Positions 15,295 to 23,653 are shown, counted from the stretch's first letter. The stretch: 27,963 bases of DNA from an uncultured Bacteroidales bacterium (GCA_946407715.1 CAMJPH010000025.1:1-27963); one strand, 5' to 3'. The notes: a model not told the origin generated them from the sequence alone. Numbers and translations: made by a program.

Positions 15295-16113
15295 CTACCG
15301 CAAATATCGATAAGGCCACTCCTGGACTTGCATTTTTGCAGGAGGTGCTCCTTCTGAGTAAAGCTGCCAATGCGGCATATTTTCAAGAATCTGAAAAAAA
15401 GCTGCGGACATTCGTTCATCATCCTCATCTAACAGCAAGAACCTCAAATTCACATCCACAACTTCTCCTTTCGTATTAATTGTCAGCTGAAACCAGTTCG
15501 GATTGTCCTGTCTTGAGGAGGAACGCCTTTTCTGCCTCTTCTTTGTTCTAATCCATTCTCTCAAATCTGGATTTGCTTTCAACTGTCGATGCAAATATGA
15601 CCTAAATGTACCATACTCAGAAGGGAAAACCCAAGAAGACTCAATCATAAGGATTGGAGATGGTGAGATCATACCATCTGGGGCAAAATCGGGCACATCG
15701 TATTCAATCAAAATCGTATCCACTGAGGCCGGGGCACTGCTGTCATTGCGCGGCGGCACGATACCAGCCAGCCGCAGCGTGTCGCAGACAATCGGTGATA
15801 CCAGTTGGCTGGCATCCTTATGGTCAGAGACCTTGCGCGAACCATCCATTGTATCGGAGGTCTCCGGAGTCTGTGCTGCTACCGGCGCCACCGACAGCAT
15901 CGCGATGCCCGCCACCGCGACGGCCTTGCCGAGGGCGCGGCGTTTCGACAGTTCGCGTTCGAGGTAGCGCACCTCCGACTCGCAGTAGGGGCACGTGCCC
16001 GCACAATCGCCCGTGTGCGTACATTCGCGCTCCTGCAACGGGATGCCGTTGGCGTCGGCGATCTTCCGCCGCACCTCTTTCAAAACCTTGCATGTGGATT
16101 TTCCTCCGGGCAT
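15295..16113 (-). CDS. Cys-rich membrane-anchored TonB-C-like protein, paralog 2
   Basis: A 272-residue protein. Residues 1-71 are the same as in paralog 1 (CTHTGDCAGTCPYC head and the start of the membrane segment). The membrane segment then ends differently, LSVAPVAAQT, a signal-peptidase-I-like site in place of a lipobox. The linker keeps CDTLRLAGIV (paralog 1: CDTLQLPGIV). The C-terminal region, residues 160-272, has FPSEYGTFRSYLHRQL, TKGEVVDVNLRFL and MPHWQLYSEGAPPAK, a TonB-C-like layout but far from paralog 1 and close to pseudogene paralog 3. Start chosen as for paralog 1, after the -7 box at 16136-16143. It looks like a case where one N-terminal module is joined to different periplasmic domains. 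Confidence 0.75.
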   Translation of the reverse strand: MPGGKSTCKVLKEVRRKIADANGIPLQERECTHTGDCAGTCPYCESEVRYLERELSKRRALGKAVAVAGIAMLSVAPVAAQTPETSDTMDGSRKVSDHKDASQLVSPIVCDTLRLAGIVPPRNDSSAPASVDTILIEYDVPDFAPDGMISPSPILMIESSWVFPSEYGTFRSYLHRQLKANPDLREWIRTKKRQKRRSSSRQDNPNWFQLTINTKGEVVDVNLRFLLLDEDDERMSAAFFQILENMPHWQLYSEGAPPAKMQVQEWPYRYLR

Positions 16114-16291
16114 CGCTTCGGGATATTTGTGAGGGCAAAAATACACTTTTTTTGCGGAAATCATGCGGAATTGCGGAAAATATGCGGAAAAACCTCACCA
16201 TGCAATCGTGAAGACTGGGGATACCCCGTGCTGAAAGCACGAAACATTAATAACCCCACACAAACGCAACGAAGTGGAGCGCAGTGTGGGG
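15902..16291. repeat. 390-bp perfect direct repeat, copy B
   Basis: Partner of 14148-14537. Identity begins at the 71st codon of the gene and ends at the GTGTGGGG arm of the REP hairpin, exactly where the RAYT cassette starts in copy A. Confidence 0.95.
16136..16143 (-). promoter_or_regulatory. -7 promoter box of paralog 2
   Basis: TATTTTTG on the minus strand, identical context to the paralog 1 box. Confidence 0.6.
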
Positions 16292-16319
16292 CTATTAGGA
16301 TTGCGTGCATCCTGCACGC
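16217..16319. repeat. REP hairpin cluster at the empty RAYT site
   Basis: Same first three hairpins as the left cluster of copy A (16217-16291), followed directly by GCGTGCA-TCC-TGCACGC (16303-16319), which in copy A lies beyond the transposase. No transposase gene between them. Confidence 0.85.
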
Positions 16320-16429
16320 CTTGCGGTCGGCAAAAGTAGTAAAACATCCGTTACAACAATCTTGAGGACTCGTCAAAAACCGGTCAAAACCGCACTTTTA
16401 ACCGATTTTAACACAAAAATGGCGTTTAT
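16292..16429. repeat. diverged direct repeat, right part, copy B
   Basis: Partner of 15134-15271. Here it lies between paralog 2 and the sialidase promoter. Confidence 0.85.
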
Positions 16430-16482
16430 AAACTCTTTTTTTGCAAAGATTTTTCGTGTCACATCCGCTATCGGAAAAACTT

Positions 16483-16490
16483 TATCTTTG
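16483..16490 (+). promoter_or_regulatory. -7 promoter box for sialidase
   Basis: TATCTTTG, 14 bp before the ATG at 16505, giving a leader of only about 8 nt if that ATG is used (or about 14 nt for the ATG at 16511). Confidence 0.6.
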
Positions 16491-16504
16491 CATTTTCAAA
16501 TATC

Positions 16505-18142
16505 ATGTCAATGTCTAATCGGAAATACCCTTTCATGTTCGCGCTGATGCTCATCTTGTCCTGCTGGACCGGTATGGCGCAACCCTGTGGCGGACTGCAG
16601 ATCTCCGTCACGCCCGACACGCGCATGACCGGCCGATCGAACCACCGCGAGGTGCTGATGCGCATACAGGTGGTGCGCGGCGCCGAGACACCGGAAGCGG
16701 AACTTAACTCTTTGACCGTAAGTCTTCAAGGTACCAAGGCAGGAGATGTCCGCATCTTGGAAGTCCTCTCAACTGGAGATTCCCCGAAGGCCAAAGATAT
16801 CGGGCCGCGAAGTTTCTATCAGGAGTGCACGACCTACGACCCTGCTCCAGCTCCCCTTTCCCGCTCCCTCCAGACAGTGCTCGTCCGCGACTTGGATGCT
16901 ACCCTTGCCGAGGATGTCCACATCCCGCTGCACTATCGTCTTACCACGGACACTTCCTACCTCTGGATCACCGCCGACATTACTGACACCGCCCAAGAAG
17001 GTAACCGTATAGTCTTGACGTTAAAAGATTTACGAACTGACAAAGACATCTACCCGATAGACATGACATCCGAGAGAGAGATTCTGCTGCGTTGGAAGAT
17101 GCTTTACCAGCCCGGCGACTTTGACTCGCAGTTTTTCCGCATCCCCGCTCTCATCACCGCCAAGGACGGCAGTTTAGTGGCCGCCTGCGACCGCCGCAAA
17201 TACAGCAATGCCGACCTCCCCGAGGACATCGACATCATCCTCAACCGCAGCACTGACGGTGGCCGATTCTGGTCGGGGCCGCAGTTCCTCGCCGTCGGAA
17301 GAGGCAGGGGGCAAGGGTTCGGCGACTGTGCCTTGGCGCACACCCGCGACGAGGGCGGGCTCATCGCCGTATATCCCGGCGGTGTCGGCTTCTGGCAGTC
17401 TCGGCCCGATGAACCTCTCCGCATCTACTGCCGGCGCAGCACCGACAACGGCCTTTCGTGGTCGCCGGCCGAGGACATCACCCACTACCTTTACGGTCCC
17501 GACTGCGTGGATTCCGTCCGCCGACAATGGTGGGGGGCTTTCTGCGCCTCCGGCAACGGCCTGCTTACCTCCACCGGCCGCATTCTATTCGTGGCTGCCG
17601 TGCGCGAGGGCGAGGCTTGGTCGGCCAACGACTACGTGTTATACTCCGACGACAATGGCAAGACCTGGCAATGCTCGCAATGCGCCTGCAAAGGTGGCGA
17701 CGAGGCCAAGGTCGTGGAACTCCGCGACGGCCGTATCCTGATGAGCATCCGCCACAACGGTGAGCGGTGGTTCAACATCTCCGAGGACGGCGGCGTCACG
17801 TGGCGCGACACGGTCTTTGCCGGGAAAGGAATTAACGCCCCCGCTTGCAATGGTGGTATCATCCGCTACGACCTACCCAATGGCACAGACATACTGCTCC
17901 ATTCTCTCCCTTTGGGCGTTACACGGAAAAATGTGGCGGTGATGATTAGCTTTGACGATGGAAAATCGTGGACTCTCGGGAAGGTGATAGTACCCTACAA
18001 CGCGGCCTACTCCTCACTCTGCCTCCTCCCCGACGGGACTATCGGAATGTACGTGGAGGAAGATTCCTACGGCAGCGACCACTACGAAATGGTGTTCTAC
18101 AATTTCAGCATAGAGTGGTTGGAAGGGAAACTAAAGCCCTAA
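16505..18142 (+). CDS. nanH: exported exo-alpha-sialidase (GH33)
   Basis: A 545-residue secreted or periplasmic sialidase that releases terminal sialic acids from host glycans. Residues 1-25 are a signal peptide (FMFALMLILSCWTGMAQ). Residues 30-195 form an N-terminal beta domain typical of Bacteroides sialidases. The propeller follows: FRIPAL at 211-216 with the first triad Arg212, then five Asp-boxes: STDGGRFW (249), STDNGLSW (312), SDDNGKTW (381), SEDGGVTW (426), SFDDGKSW (482). Arg416 (SIRHNG) and Arg474 (GVTRKN) probably complete the Arg triad, and Tyr502 in AAYSSL is the likely nucleophile. Complete for the family. No sialic-acid transport or catabolic genes are adjacent, so it may feed products to a community or act in virulence or mucus foraging. 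The gene is G+C-rich compared with the flanking repeats. Confidence 0.94.
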   Translation: MSMSNRKYPFMFALMLILSCWTGMAQPCGGLQISVTPDTRMTGRSNHREVLMRIQVVRGAETPEAELNSLTVSLQGTKAGDVRILEVLSTGDSPKAKDIGPRSFYQECTTYDPAPAPLSRSLQTVLVRDLDATLAEDVHIPLHYRLTTDTSYLWITADITDTAQEGNRIVLTLKDLRTDKDIYPIDMTSEREILLRWKMLYQPGDFDSQFFRIPALITAKDGSLVAACDRRKYSNADLPEDIDIILNRSTDGGRFWSGPQFLAVGRGRGQGFGDCALAHTRDEGGLIAVYPGGVGFWQSRPDEPLRIYCRRSTDNGLSWSPAEDITHYLYGPDCVDSVRRQWWGAFCASGNGLLTSTGRILFVAAVREGEAWSANDYVLYSDDNGKTWQCSQCACKGGDEAKVVELRDGRILMSIRHNGERWFNISEDGGVTWRDTVFAGKGINAPACNGGIIRYDLPNGTDILLHSLPLGVTRKNVAVMISFDDGKSWTLGKVIVPYNAAYSSLCLLPDGTIGMYVEEDSYGSDHYEMVFYNFSIEWLEGKLKP

Positions 18143-18150
18143 ACAAGCAC

Positions 18151-18163
18151 CGTGTTCGACACG
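18151..18163. other. small hairpin after the sialidase gene
   Basis: CGTGT-TCG-ACACG, nine bases past the stop. No T tract, so it is only a weak candidate terminator. Confidence 0.35.
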
Positions 18164-18198
18164 ATAGTTCTTTGTTCGTTATGATGTCGCGTTCTTAA

Positions 18199-19072
18199 TC
18201 ACACCAAACGCACCTGCTTCAATGTGTCCGCGAATCGGCTGATTCCCTCCTACATGCGCCGGACCGTTTTCGCAGTGGGACGACTCTGCCCTGTGGCATA
18301 ATGGCTCAATTGCTTGTGATGGACACCGGTGATTTTTTGCAACCCAGTCAGCGTCAATATATTCTCATAGTACCGCAGAAAGTTTTCGGTATCGTATGCA
18401 AATTCAAACACCAGGTCTGGGAAAGTTCTACCAGCCTCCTCTTCCATTTGCTTTAATTCATCCCCTGATTGCTTTTGTATTTCTTTCAACACCATATCCG
18501 TAGGTTGGGACATCTTGGGATTGAGTATCCAACGGGGCATATTATCAATAATATGGTAAAATGCGTCAAACATGCGCTCGTCCTCTTCTCCTGAAATCAT
18601 AAAACGCAGATAAACGTCCACAACTTCGCCGTCCTGATTGAATTCCAAAAGGAAAGCCTTGTCATTGACAGATTTGAACTTCGGAGAGCGCTTCTCTTTC
18701 CGACTATATCTATCTTTTCTCCATTGTACGCTCTTATAGGATCACGAGAGTGTTTTATTTCTGAACGTTTTATATGATCCATCTTCTTTTTTCCTTGAGC
18801 CACTTCCGCAATTCCGGATTGTTTTTCAATTGACGGCGCATGAAAGATCTGAATGTGCCGTATTCAGGAGGAAAACGCCACTCGTCTTTTCAGACCGGTT
18901 GTGGGGCCGACACCGTGCCGTCTAAAGCAAATGCAGACGGTTCAAAAACGACTTCAATAGTGTCCAAACTTGTCGGGAGGTTTGATTCGGTGGTTGTATC
19001 GACGACTTCCAGCCCATTATCCCTCCGCCGCACCTCTTTCAGCACTTTGCATGTCGATTTTCCGCAGGACAT
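18199..19072 (-). pseudogene. broken third TonB-like paralog fused to a HicB antitoxin remnant
   Basis: Begins MSCGKSTCKVLKEVRR as in paralogs 1 and 2, but the Cys-rich head and membrane segment are then missing. After SLDTIEVVFEPSAFALDG comes an in-frame TGA, then WRFPPEYGTFRSFMRRQLKN (paralog 2: WVFPSEYGTFRSYLHRQLKA), a second stop, and a frame change into FNQDGEVVDVYLRFMIS and MPRWILNPKM. This runs on, without a break, into FPDLVFEFAYDTENFLRYYE and LQKITGVHHKQLSHYATGQ, the XRE-like end of Bacteroidales HicB antitoxins. That part ends at a TAG (18250-18252), past which the frame reads EGISRFADTLKQVRLV, the expected HicB end. No hicA and no -7 box are seen. A decayed chimera, not a working gene. 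Confidence 0.8.
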
Positions 19073-19098
19073 TGTTTTGGGATTTTCTTGAGAGTCTA

Positions 19099-19131
19099 TT
19101 TGTCAGTGATAGTTTTTTTTTTGTACTTTTG
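19099..19131 (+). promoter_or_regulatory. full Bacteroidetes promoter for the adaptor-ATPase operon
   Basis: TTTG at 19099-19102 (-33), 21 bp, then TACTTTTG at 19124-19131 (-7). The best promoter match in the window. A poly-T run of ten bases lies in the spacer. Confidence 0.75.
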
Positions 19132-19176
19132 CGCGGTTGAGTAGTTATTTTCTAAATTGTTGAATTTTAAGTATAT

Positions 19177-20157
19177 ATGTTTGATAATTCTATGCGAGTT
19201 GGACAAATTAGACATAAAGTCATGCGATTAGGTGTTACCAGTTTGCTGTTGACCGGGGTTATTCTGTTTTCGGCAGGATGCGGGAAGAAACATCGGAAAA
19301 ACACAGCGAATGGCGTCTTTGAGGCCACGGAAATTATTGTTTCCTCCGAAAGTAATGGAAAAATGTTGAATTTTGACATTGAAGAGGGGCAGACGTATGA
19401 GGCAGGTACTCTGCTGGGCTGTATCGACACCTTCCAGACATATCTTCAAATCAGGCAATTGGAATCTTCCATTAATGCGACTCTTGCCCGCCGTCCGAAC
19501 ATGCCATCGCAGATGCGGGTTTTGGAGGACAAATTGGCAACCCTCGGCAAAGAGGAACGACGTGTCCAAAATCTGTTGAAGGCAGATGCCGCCAGTACCA
19601 AACAGTTGGAGGACATCCAAGCGGAAATCAACATCACACAAAGTCAGCTCGCTGCGCAGAAATCGGCCCTCTCTATTCAGGATCAATCCATTCTTGAGGA
19701 GGTGGAGGCGATGCGATTCCAACTGCAACAGCTGGAACATGCCATGGAAAACTGTAAGATTAAGGCCCCGATTACCGGAACCATTATCAATAAGTATATA
19801 GAAACCAACGAGTTGGCATACGCTGGAAAGCCACTTTTCAAGATTGCCGACATCTCCAATATGTTCATAAAGGTCTATGTTACCGAGGATATGTTGGCTT
19901 CCATCAAGCTGAATCAGGATGTCCTTGTGCATCTTGACAGCTATTCCCAAGATAACGACAGTAAGAAGAGAGACAAGAAATCCAACGGAATCACTTTTAA
20001 TGGCAAGGTTACTTGGATATCCCCAAAAGCAGAGTTCACTCCAAAAATGATTCAGACCAAAGAAGATCGCACGAATCTTGTGTATGCGGTCAAAGTGAAT
20101 TTCCTCAATGACGGCTCCGCCAAAATCGGCATGCCCGGAGATGTCGAGTTCAAGTAG
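19177..20157 (+). CDS. periplasmic adaptor (HlyD/YbhG-type) lipoprotein
   Basis: A 326-residue membrane-fusion protein of an ABC exporter. Lipobox LFSAGC with Cys35 (Cys20 if translation starts at the ATG at 19222, which gives a more usual signal peptide; both starts fit the promoter). Then a biotinyl-lipoyl-like strand pair (VFEATEIIVSSESNGKMLNFDIEEGQTYEAGTLL in part: key parts SSESNGKM and EEGQTYEAG), a helical hairpin at about 95-200 with heptad leucines, the second lipoyl half KIKAPITGTIINKY, and a beta-barrel domain ending GMPGDVEFK. Followed 24 bp later by the ABC ATPase gene. Confidence 0.9.
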   Translation: MFDNSMRVGQIRHKVMRLGVTSLLLTGVILFSAGCGKKHRKNTANGVFEATEIIVSSESNGKMLNFDIEEGQTYEAGTLLGCIDTFQTYLQIRQLESSINATLARRPNMPSQMRVLEDKLATLGKEERRVQNLLKADAASTKQLEDIQAEINITQSQLAAQKSALSIQDQSILEEVEAMRFQLQQLEHAMENCKIKAPITGTIINKYIETNELAYAGKPLFKIADISNMFIKVYVTEDMLASIKLNQDVLVHLDSYSQDNDSKKRDKKSNGITFNGKVTWISPKAEFTPKMIQTKEDRTNLVYAVKVNFLNDGSAKIGMPGDVEFK

Positions 20158-20181
20158 AATCTTGCGAAAAACCGCATCACG

Positions 20182-21105
20182 ATGACCAATGCAATCAGCA
20201 TAGAGTCTGTCAGCAAAACCTACGATGGGGGCGTTCGCGCACTCCAACACGTTTCCTTTGATGTTTGGGAAAACGAGGTTTTCGGATTGGTCGGGCCCGA
20301 CGGTGCGGGCAAATCCACACTGTTTAACATTCTCACCTCCTTGATTTTGCCGGATGAAGGCACGATTTCAATGTTAGGCTACGATGTTGTGAAAGACTAC
20401 AAGGAAATCCGGCGCATGATCGGCTATTTGCCGGGAACGTTTTCCCTATATCCTGATCTCACCGTTCAGGAGAACTTAGAGTTCTTCGCTGTTATGTATG
20501 AGAGCAGCATCCGCTCTAACATGCGGTTGATCAGTCCGATATGGAAACAGCTGATGCCTTTCAAAGATAGAAAGGCCGGCAAACTGTCTGGTGGTATGAA
20601 GCAGAAGCTGGCCTTGTGCTGCGCTCTGATTCACCGTCCTCGCATTCTGTTTTTGGACGAGCCCACCACCGGGGTCGATCCCGTTTCCCGTAAGGAGTTT
20701 TGGGACATCCTGCGCTCCATCAAGAGTCAAGGAATCACCGTGGTGGTATCTACTCCGTACATGGACGAGGCCACCCGTTGCGACCGCATCGCCATGATCC
20801 AAGAAGGGGTGATTTTCAAAATCGACACACCCGCCAATATCGTCCAGCAATTCCAAGGACATCTCTACTCGTTCAAGTCCGAAAACATTTTTTCTCTGTT
20901 GCAGGTGATGGAGTCCTGTCCGTTGAATTGCATCTATTATCCATACGGAGAGTCATGCCACATTGTTTTTTATGATGACATCTCGACTGCACTTCCATCG
21001 TTTCAAGATTTCATGCAGCAGAATGAACAAACTATTTTGGAGATAATCCCTATAGAACCATCCGTGGAGGACTGCTTCATTGAGATAGTCAAAAAGGCCG
21101 AATGA
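20182..21105 (+). CDS. ABC transporter ATPase with altered Q- and H-loops
   Basis: A 307-residue nucleotide-binding protein. Walker A GPDGAGKST (38-46), signature LSGGM (135-139), Walker B ILFLDE (155-160, Glu160), D-loop GVDP. Two catalytic switches differ: the Q-loop Gln position is Gly85 (YLPGTFSLYPDL) and the H-loop His position is Pro192 (VVVSTPYMDEA). The C-terminal 90 residues are a regulatory extension. Such ATPases in Bacteroidetes are, as I recall, normally paired with a second canonical ATPase and two YbhS/YbhR-like permeases; none follow here. Cytoplasmic face of the inner membrane. Probably exports a drug or lipid, but the substrate is unknown. Confidence 0.9.
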   Translation: MTNAISIESVSKTYDGGVRALQHVSFDVWENEVFGLVGPDGAGKSTLFNILTSLILPDEGTISMLGYDVVKDYKEIRRMIGYLPGTFSLYPDLTVQENLEFFAVMYESSIRSNMRLISPIWKQLMPFKDRKAGKLSGGMKQKLALCCALIHRPRILFLDEPTTGVDPVSRKEFWDILRSIKSQGITVVVSTPYMDEATRCDRIAMIQEGVIFKIDTPANIVQQFQGHLYSFKSENIFSLLQVMESCPLNCIYYPYGESCHIVFYDDISTALPSFQDFMQQNEQTILEIIPIEPSVEDCFIEIVKKAE

Positions 21106-21138
21106 TCTAAAGTAACACATCAAATAATCTTGTTGAAT

Positions 21139-21909
21139 ATGATGAAAATCACATTGTTGGGTACTGGCACTTCGCAGGGTGTTCCTGTGGTGGGATGCCA
21201 ATGTGAAGTATGCCGCTCCAGCGATCCACGTGACAACCGCCTGCGCACCTCCGCTTTTGTGGAGACCGATGGAGTGAGCTTGCTCATTGACACTGGTCCC
21301 GACCTGAGGCAGCAGCTTTTGCGCGAGCAGATTTCTCATATCGATGCCGTCCTTGTGACACACGAGCATAAAGATCATTTGGCAGGACTTGATGATATCC
21401 GCCCCGTCTTCTTTATGCAGAAACATCCAATGGATATCTATGCGATGCAGCGTGTGCTCTCGGTGGTGCGAAAGGATTTCGACTATGCTTTCAAGGAACA
21501 TCCATATCCCGGTGCGCCTTCGTTCCAACTCCACCCCGTAAGGTATGATCGCTTTTTCGTGAAAAATGTCGAAATCCAGCCTATCCAAGTGCGTCATTTG
21601 ACACTCCCGATTTTAGGTTTTCGCATCGGGACGTTTGCCTACATTACCGATGCGAGTTTTGTGGCGGATTCTGAGCTGACACACCTTCAGGACTTGGATG
21701 TGTTGGTTGTTAACGCTTTGCATCACGAAAAACACTATTCCCATTTCAACTTGGAGCAGGCATTGCATTTCGTGGACGTTGTCAAACCTAAGCATGCCTA
21801 TCTGACCCATGTTTCGCATCACATGGGATTGTATGCCGATGTGGAGAAAACTCTGCCCCCTCACGTGACGTTAGGGTACGATGGATTGAAGATCACAATC
21901 GATAGATAG
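21139..21909 (+). CDS. MBL-fold hydrolase, PhnP-like phosphodiesterase family
   Basis: A 256-residue metallo-beta-lactamase-fold enzyme. Seen: KITLLGTGTSQGVPVVGC, Cys-x-Cys-x2-Cys (CQCEVC) followed by SSDPRDNRLRTSA, the metal motif HEHKDHLAGLDD, and later His residues in HLTLP, ITDASF, HHEKHYSHF and LTHVSHHMG. This is the PhnP / cyclic-phosphodiesterase-like group, in which the Cys cluster holds a structural zinc. The reaction is probably phosphodiester hydrolysis; no phn genes are near. The frame opens at a TTG (21130); the ATG at 21139 or 21142 is preferred. Its last 17 bp overlap the end of the convergent lamin-tail gene. Confidence 0.9.
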   Translation: MMKITLLGTGTSQGVPVVGCQCEVCRSSDPRDNRLRTSAFVETDGVSLLIDTGPDLRQQLLREQISHIDAVLVTHEHKDHLAGLDDIRPVFFMQKHPMDIYAMQRVLSVVRKDFDYAFKEHPYPGAPSFQLHPVRYDRFFVKNVEIQPIQVRHLTLPILGFRIGTFAYITDASFVADSELTHLQDLDVLVVNALHHEKHYSHFNLEQALHFVDVVKPKHAYLTHVSHHMGLYADVEKTLPPHVTLGYDGLKITIDR

Positions 21910-23626
21910 AGACCACTTTACGTTTCCGTATTGTTTTTTTGGTGCGAAGATTCCAACATTCGATTTGCACCACATACATTCCTGCCGGTGCGGACTGGTT
22001 GCGGTCGTCAAGGCCATCCCATCGGAATCTTGCAGACGTTCCGCACAACACATTGTTTGCCAGATGCTTTACAGGTTGACCGCGGTTGTTGAAGATGACG
22101 ATGCTTACGCGGTTTTCCTCTTCGCTGAAAGAGCACAACACCTCTGCGTAATCCTCGTAACCATCATCGTCGGGAGAAAACACTTCGGGGACGATTTCAA
22201 ATTCGTTGTGTACCATATTGTTGCCGCTTTGCGAGTTTTCATATCCAGGTGTTCCGAACCCTGCGCTTTCCGCAGCTGAACGCCAGTTGTTTTCGTCTTG
22301 GGTGGGCATGTCCGGATATAGCCGTTCCAAACTCACTCCTTTGGTGGTCAGCAGCTTCGGGTAGTGCATCTCCTCGGTGTAGTTGAACCGGTCTATGGGT
22401 TGCAAACTTTTGTCAGTCAGATGGATGATGCCCTTGCTGATGGCGAAATCAGGCAATGAGTCGCATTCTACAAGCCGTTTCTCGTCCTTGCAAACATACT
22501 GCTGAAGGGTGATGTTCTTTTGCTTACACAGAGCCACATACGTTTTGGGTTGTAGTTGCCATCCTTTGGAAACGGCCACGACCGCCTTTTGTGGCAAGGT
22601 GTCGCCACCGTATCCGACTTTCACCTCCTTCAAGTCAATGATGTGGTTGGAGCGGTTGTAGATCTCCAGGTAATCCGCATTTCCGTTGTCAATAGGATTT
22701 GTTAATATCTCGTTGATTACCAAATCGAAAGGTTCTGACGGGGAGGATCGTCCGAATGGGATTCGGTAATCAATTTGATACGTGTTTCCGCCGCAGTCGG
22801 AGAGTGTGCCGGAAAGAAACAGCGTGTAGTCTGTACTTGGCTGCACCGCAGTTTCAAACCGGATGTCCACTGACGAGAATTCTAGTGGTACTTCCTTGAT
22901 GTCCAGAATGGTTAGTGGCGGCTCGGTGCGGAATTTCCCGTCATTCTCCGTGACATCAGCGGACACTGTTTTTGAGAAATGGACGCGCAAGGTCGTGGAA
23001 TCAGGCGTCGTCACTCCTGAGATGAGTGGTATGCTGTTAAAATTCAGTGTGTTGCGGATGGAATTAGGCTGTCCTGGAGTGCCGCCGAGTAGGCTTGTGG
23101 AGGAGTTCCAGTTTTCGCTTCCCACACACGGCCAGTTCGCATCAGTCATTTCCAATGCCCATCCGCCTTCCTGTTTGATAACTTCAGTGTGCCAAGATTT
23201 GCTATAACTCACAAAATGAATCACTTCGTCGTGTTGGTTGTAAAGGGTCAGCTGTTGTCCACCGTCAGTGAGTGCCAATGACGACAACGTGAAAATGTGA
23301 TCGCAGTAAGGCGTGAAATCCTCCAAATATTTCTGCGCGATGAGTACCGCGTAACCACAACTGTCCAAATGTATGTCGGGAAGTTTTTTGGACGTGTTAC
23401 CCAGTGTCAGCCGCCAATTCTGCAGGTTGACAGGGTGGGGGAGACGGTTGTGCAGTTCAATGTACTCCACAGCTGGCAGTCCGATTTCGGGTGTCGGTTT
23501 GGCCATTATTTCGCTGATAATGATGTCATAACGATTTTGTTCTGAGTATGTTTGGCTCAGAATGTCGTTTTGGGTCAACAGGACAGATGCCGTAAGCAAT
23601 AATGCTTTCAAAGATTTTTTTATCAT
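21893..23626 (-). CDS. lamin-tail-domain surface protein
   Basis: A 577-residue exported protein. Signal peptide at 1-25 (MIKKSLKALLLTASVLLTQ, ending ILSQ). Two lamin-tail (LTD) domains: one after IIISEIMAKPTP (EYIELHNRLPHPVNLQNW, YAVLIAQKYL), the other around DLVINEILTNPIDNGNADYL with EIYNRSNHIIDLKEV. Between them is an Ig/cadherin-like stretch (ISGVTTPDSTTLRVHF). The C-terminus, VFSPDDDGYEDYAEV to FRWDGLDDRNQSAPAGMYV, is FlgD/CHU-C-like, as on many Bacteroidetes surface proteins; the final RKRKVVSIYRL is basic. Start at 23626 because the upstream Met precedes the predicted transcript. Stop overlaps the convergent MBL gene. Confidence 0.85.
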   Translation of the reverse strand: MIKKSLKALLLTASVLLTQNDILSQTYSEQNRYDIIISEIMAKPTPEIGLPAVEYIELHNRLPHPVNLQNWRLTLGNTSKKLPDIHLDSCGYAVLIAQKYLEDFTPYCDHIFTLSSLALTDGGQQLTLYNQHDEVIHFVSYSKSWHTEVIKQEGGWALEMTDANWPCVGSENWNSSTSLLGGTPGQPNSIRNTLNFNSIPLISGVTTPDSTTLRVHFSKTVSADVTENDGKFRTEPPLTILDIKEVPLEFSSVDIRFETAVQPSTDYTLFLSGTLSDCGGNTYQIDYRIPFGRSSPSEPFDLVINEILTNPIDNGNADYLEIYNRSNHIIDLKEVKVGYGGDTLPQKAVVAVSKGWQLQPKTYVALCKQKNITLQQYVCKDEKRLVECDSLPDFAISKGIIHLTDKSLQPIDRFNYTEEMHYPKLLTTKGVSLERLYPDMPTQDENNWRSAAESAGFGTPGYENSQSGNNMVHNEFEIVPEVFSPDDDGYEDYAEVLCSFSEEENRVSIVIFNNRGQPVKHLANNVLCGTSARFRWDGLDDRNQSAPAGMYVVQIECWNLRTKKTIRKRKVVSIYRL

Positions 23627-23653
23627 ACCGTTTTTGTTTTCTGTTTGTGTCTG

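Noticed and set aside
15503..16211. Plus-strand frames of 154-185 residues opposite paralog 2
   Set aside because: Antisense shadows; the same peptides appear opposite paralog 1 because of the 390-bp repeat.
18880..18910. In-frame TGA of pseudogene paralog 3 as selenocysteine
   Set aside because: A second stop, a frame change and an amber codon follow in the same locus; decay explains all of them.
19228..20250. 340-residue minus-strand frame opposite the adaptor gene
   Set aside because: Antisense shadow of the HlyD-type gene; no recognisable motif.
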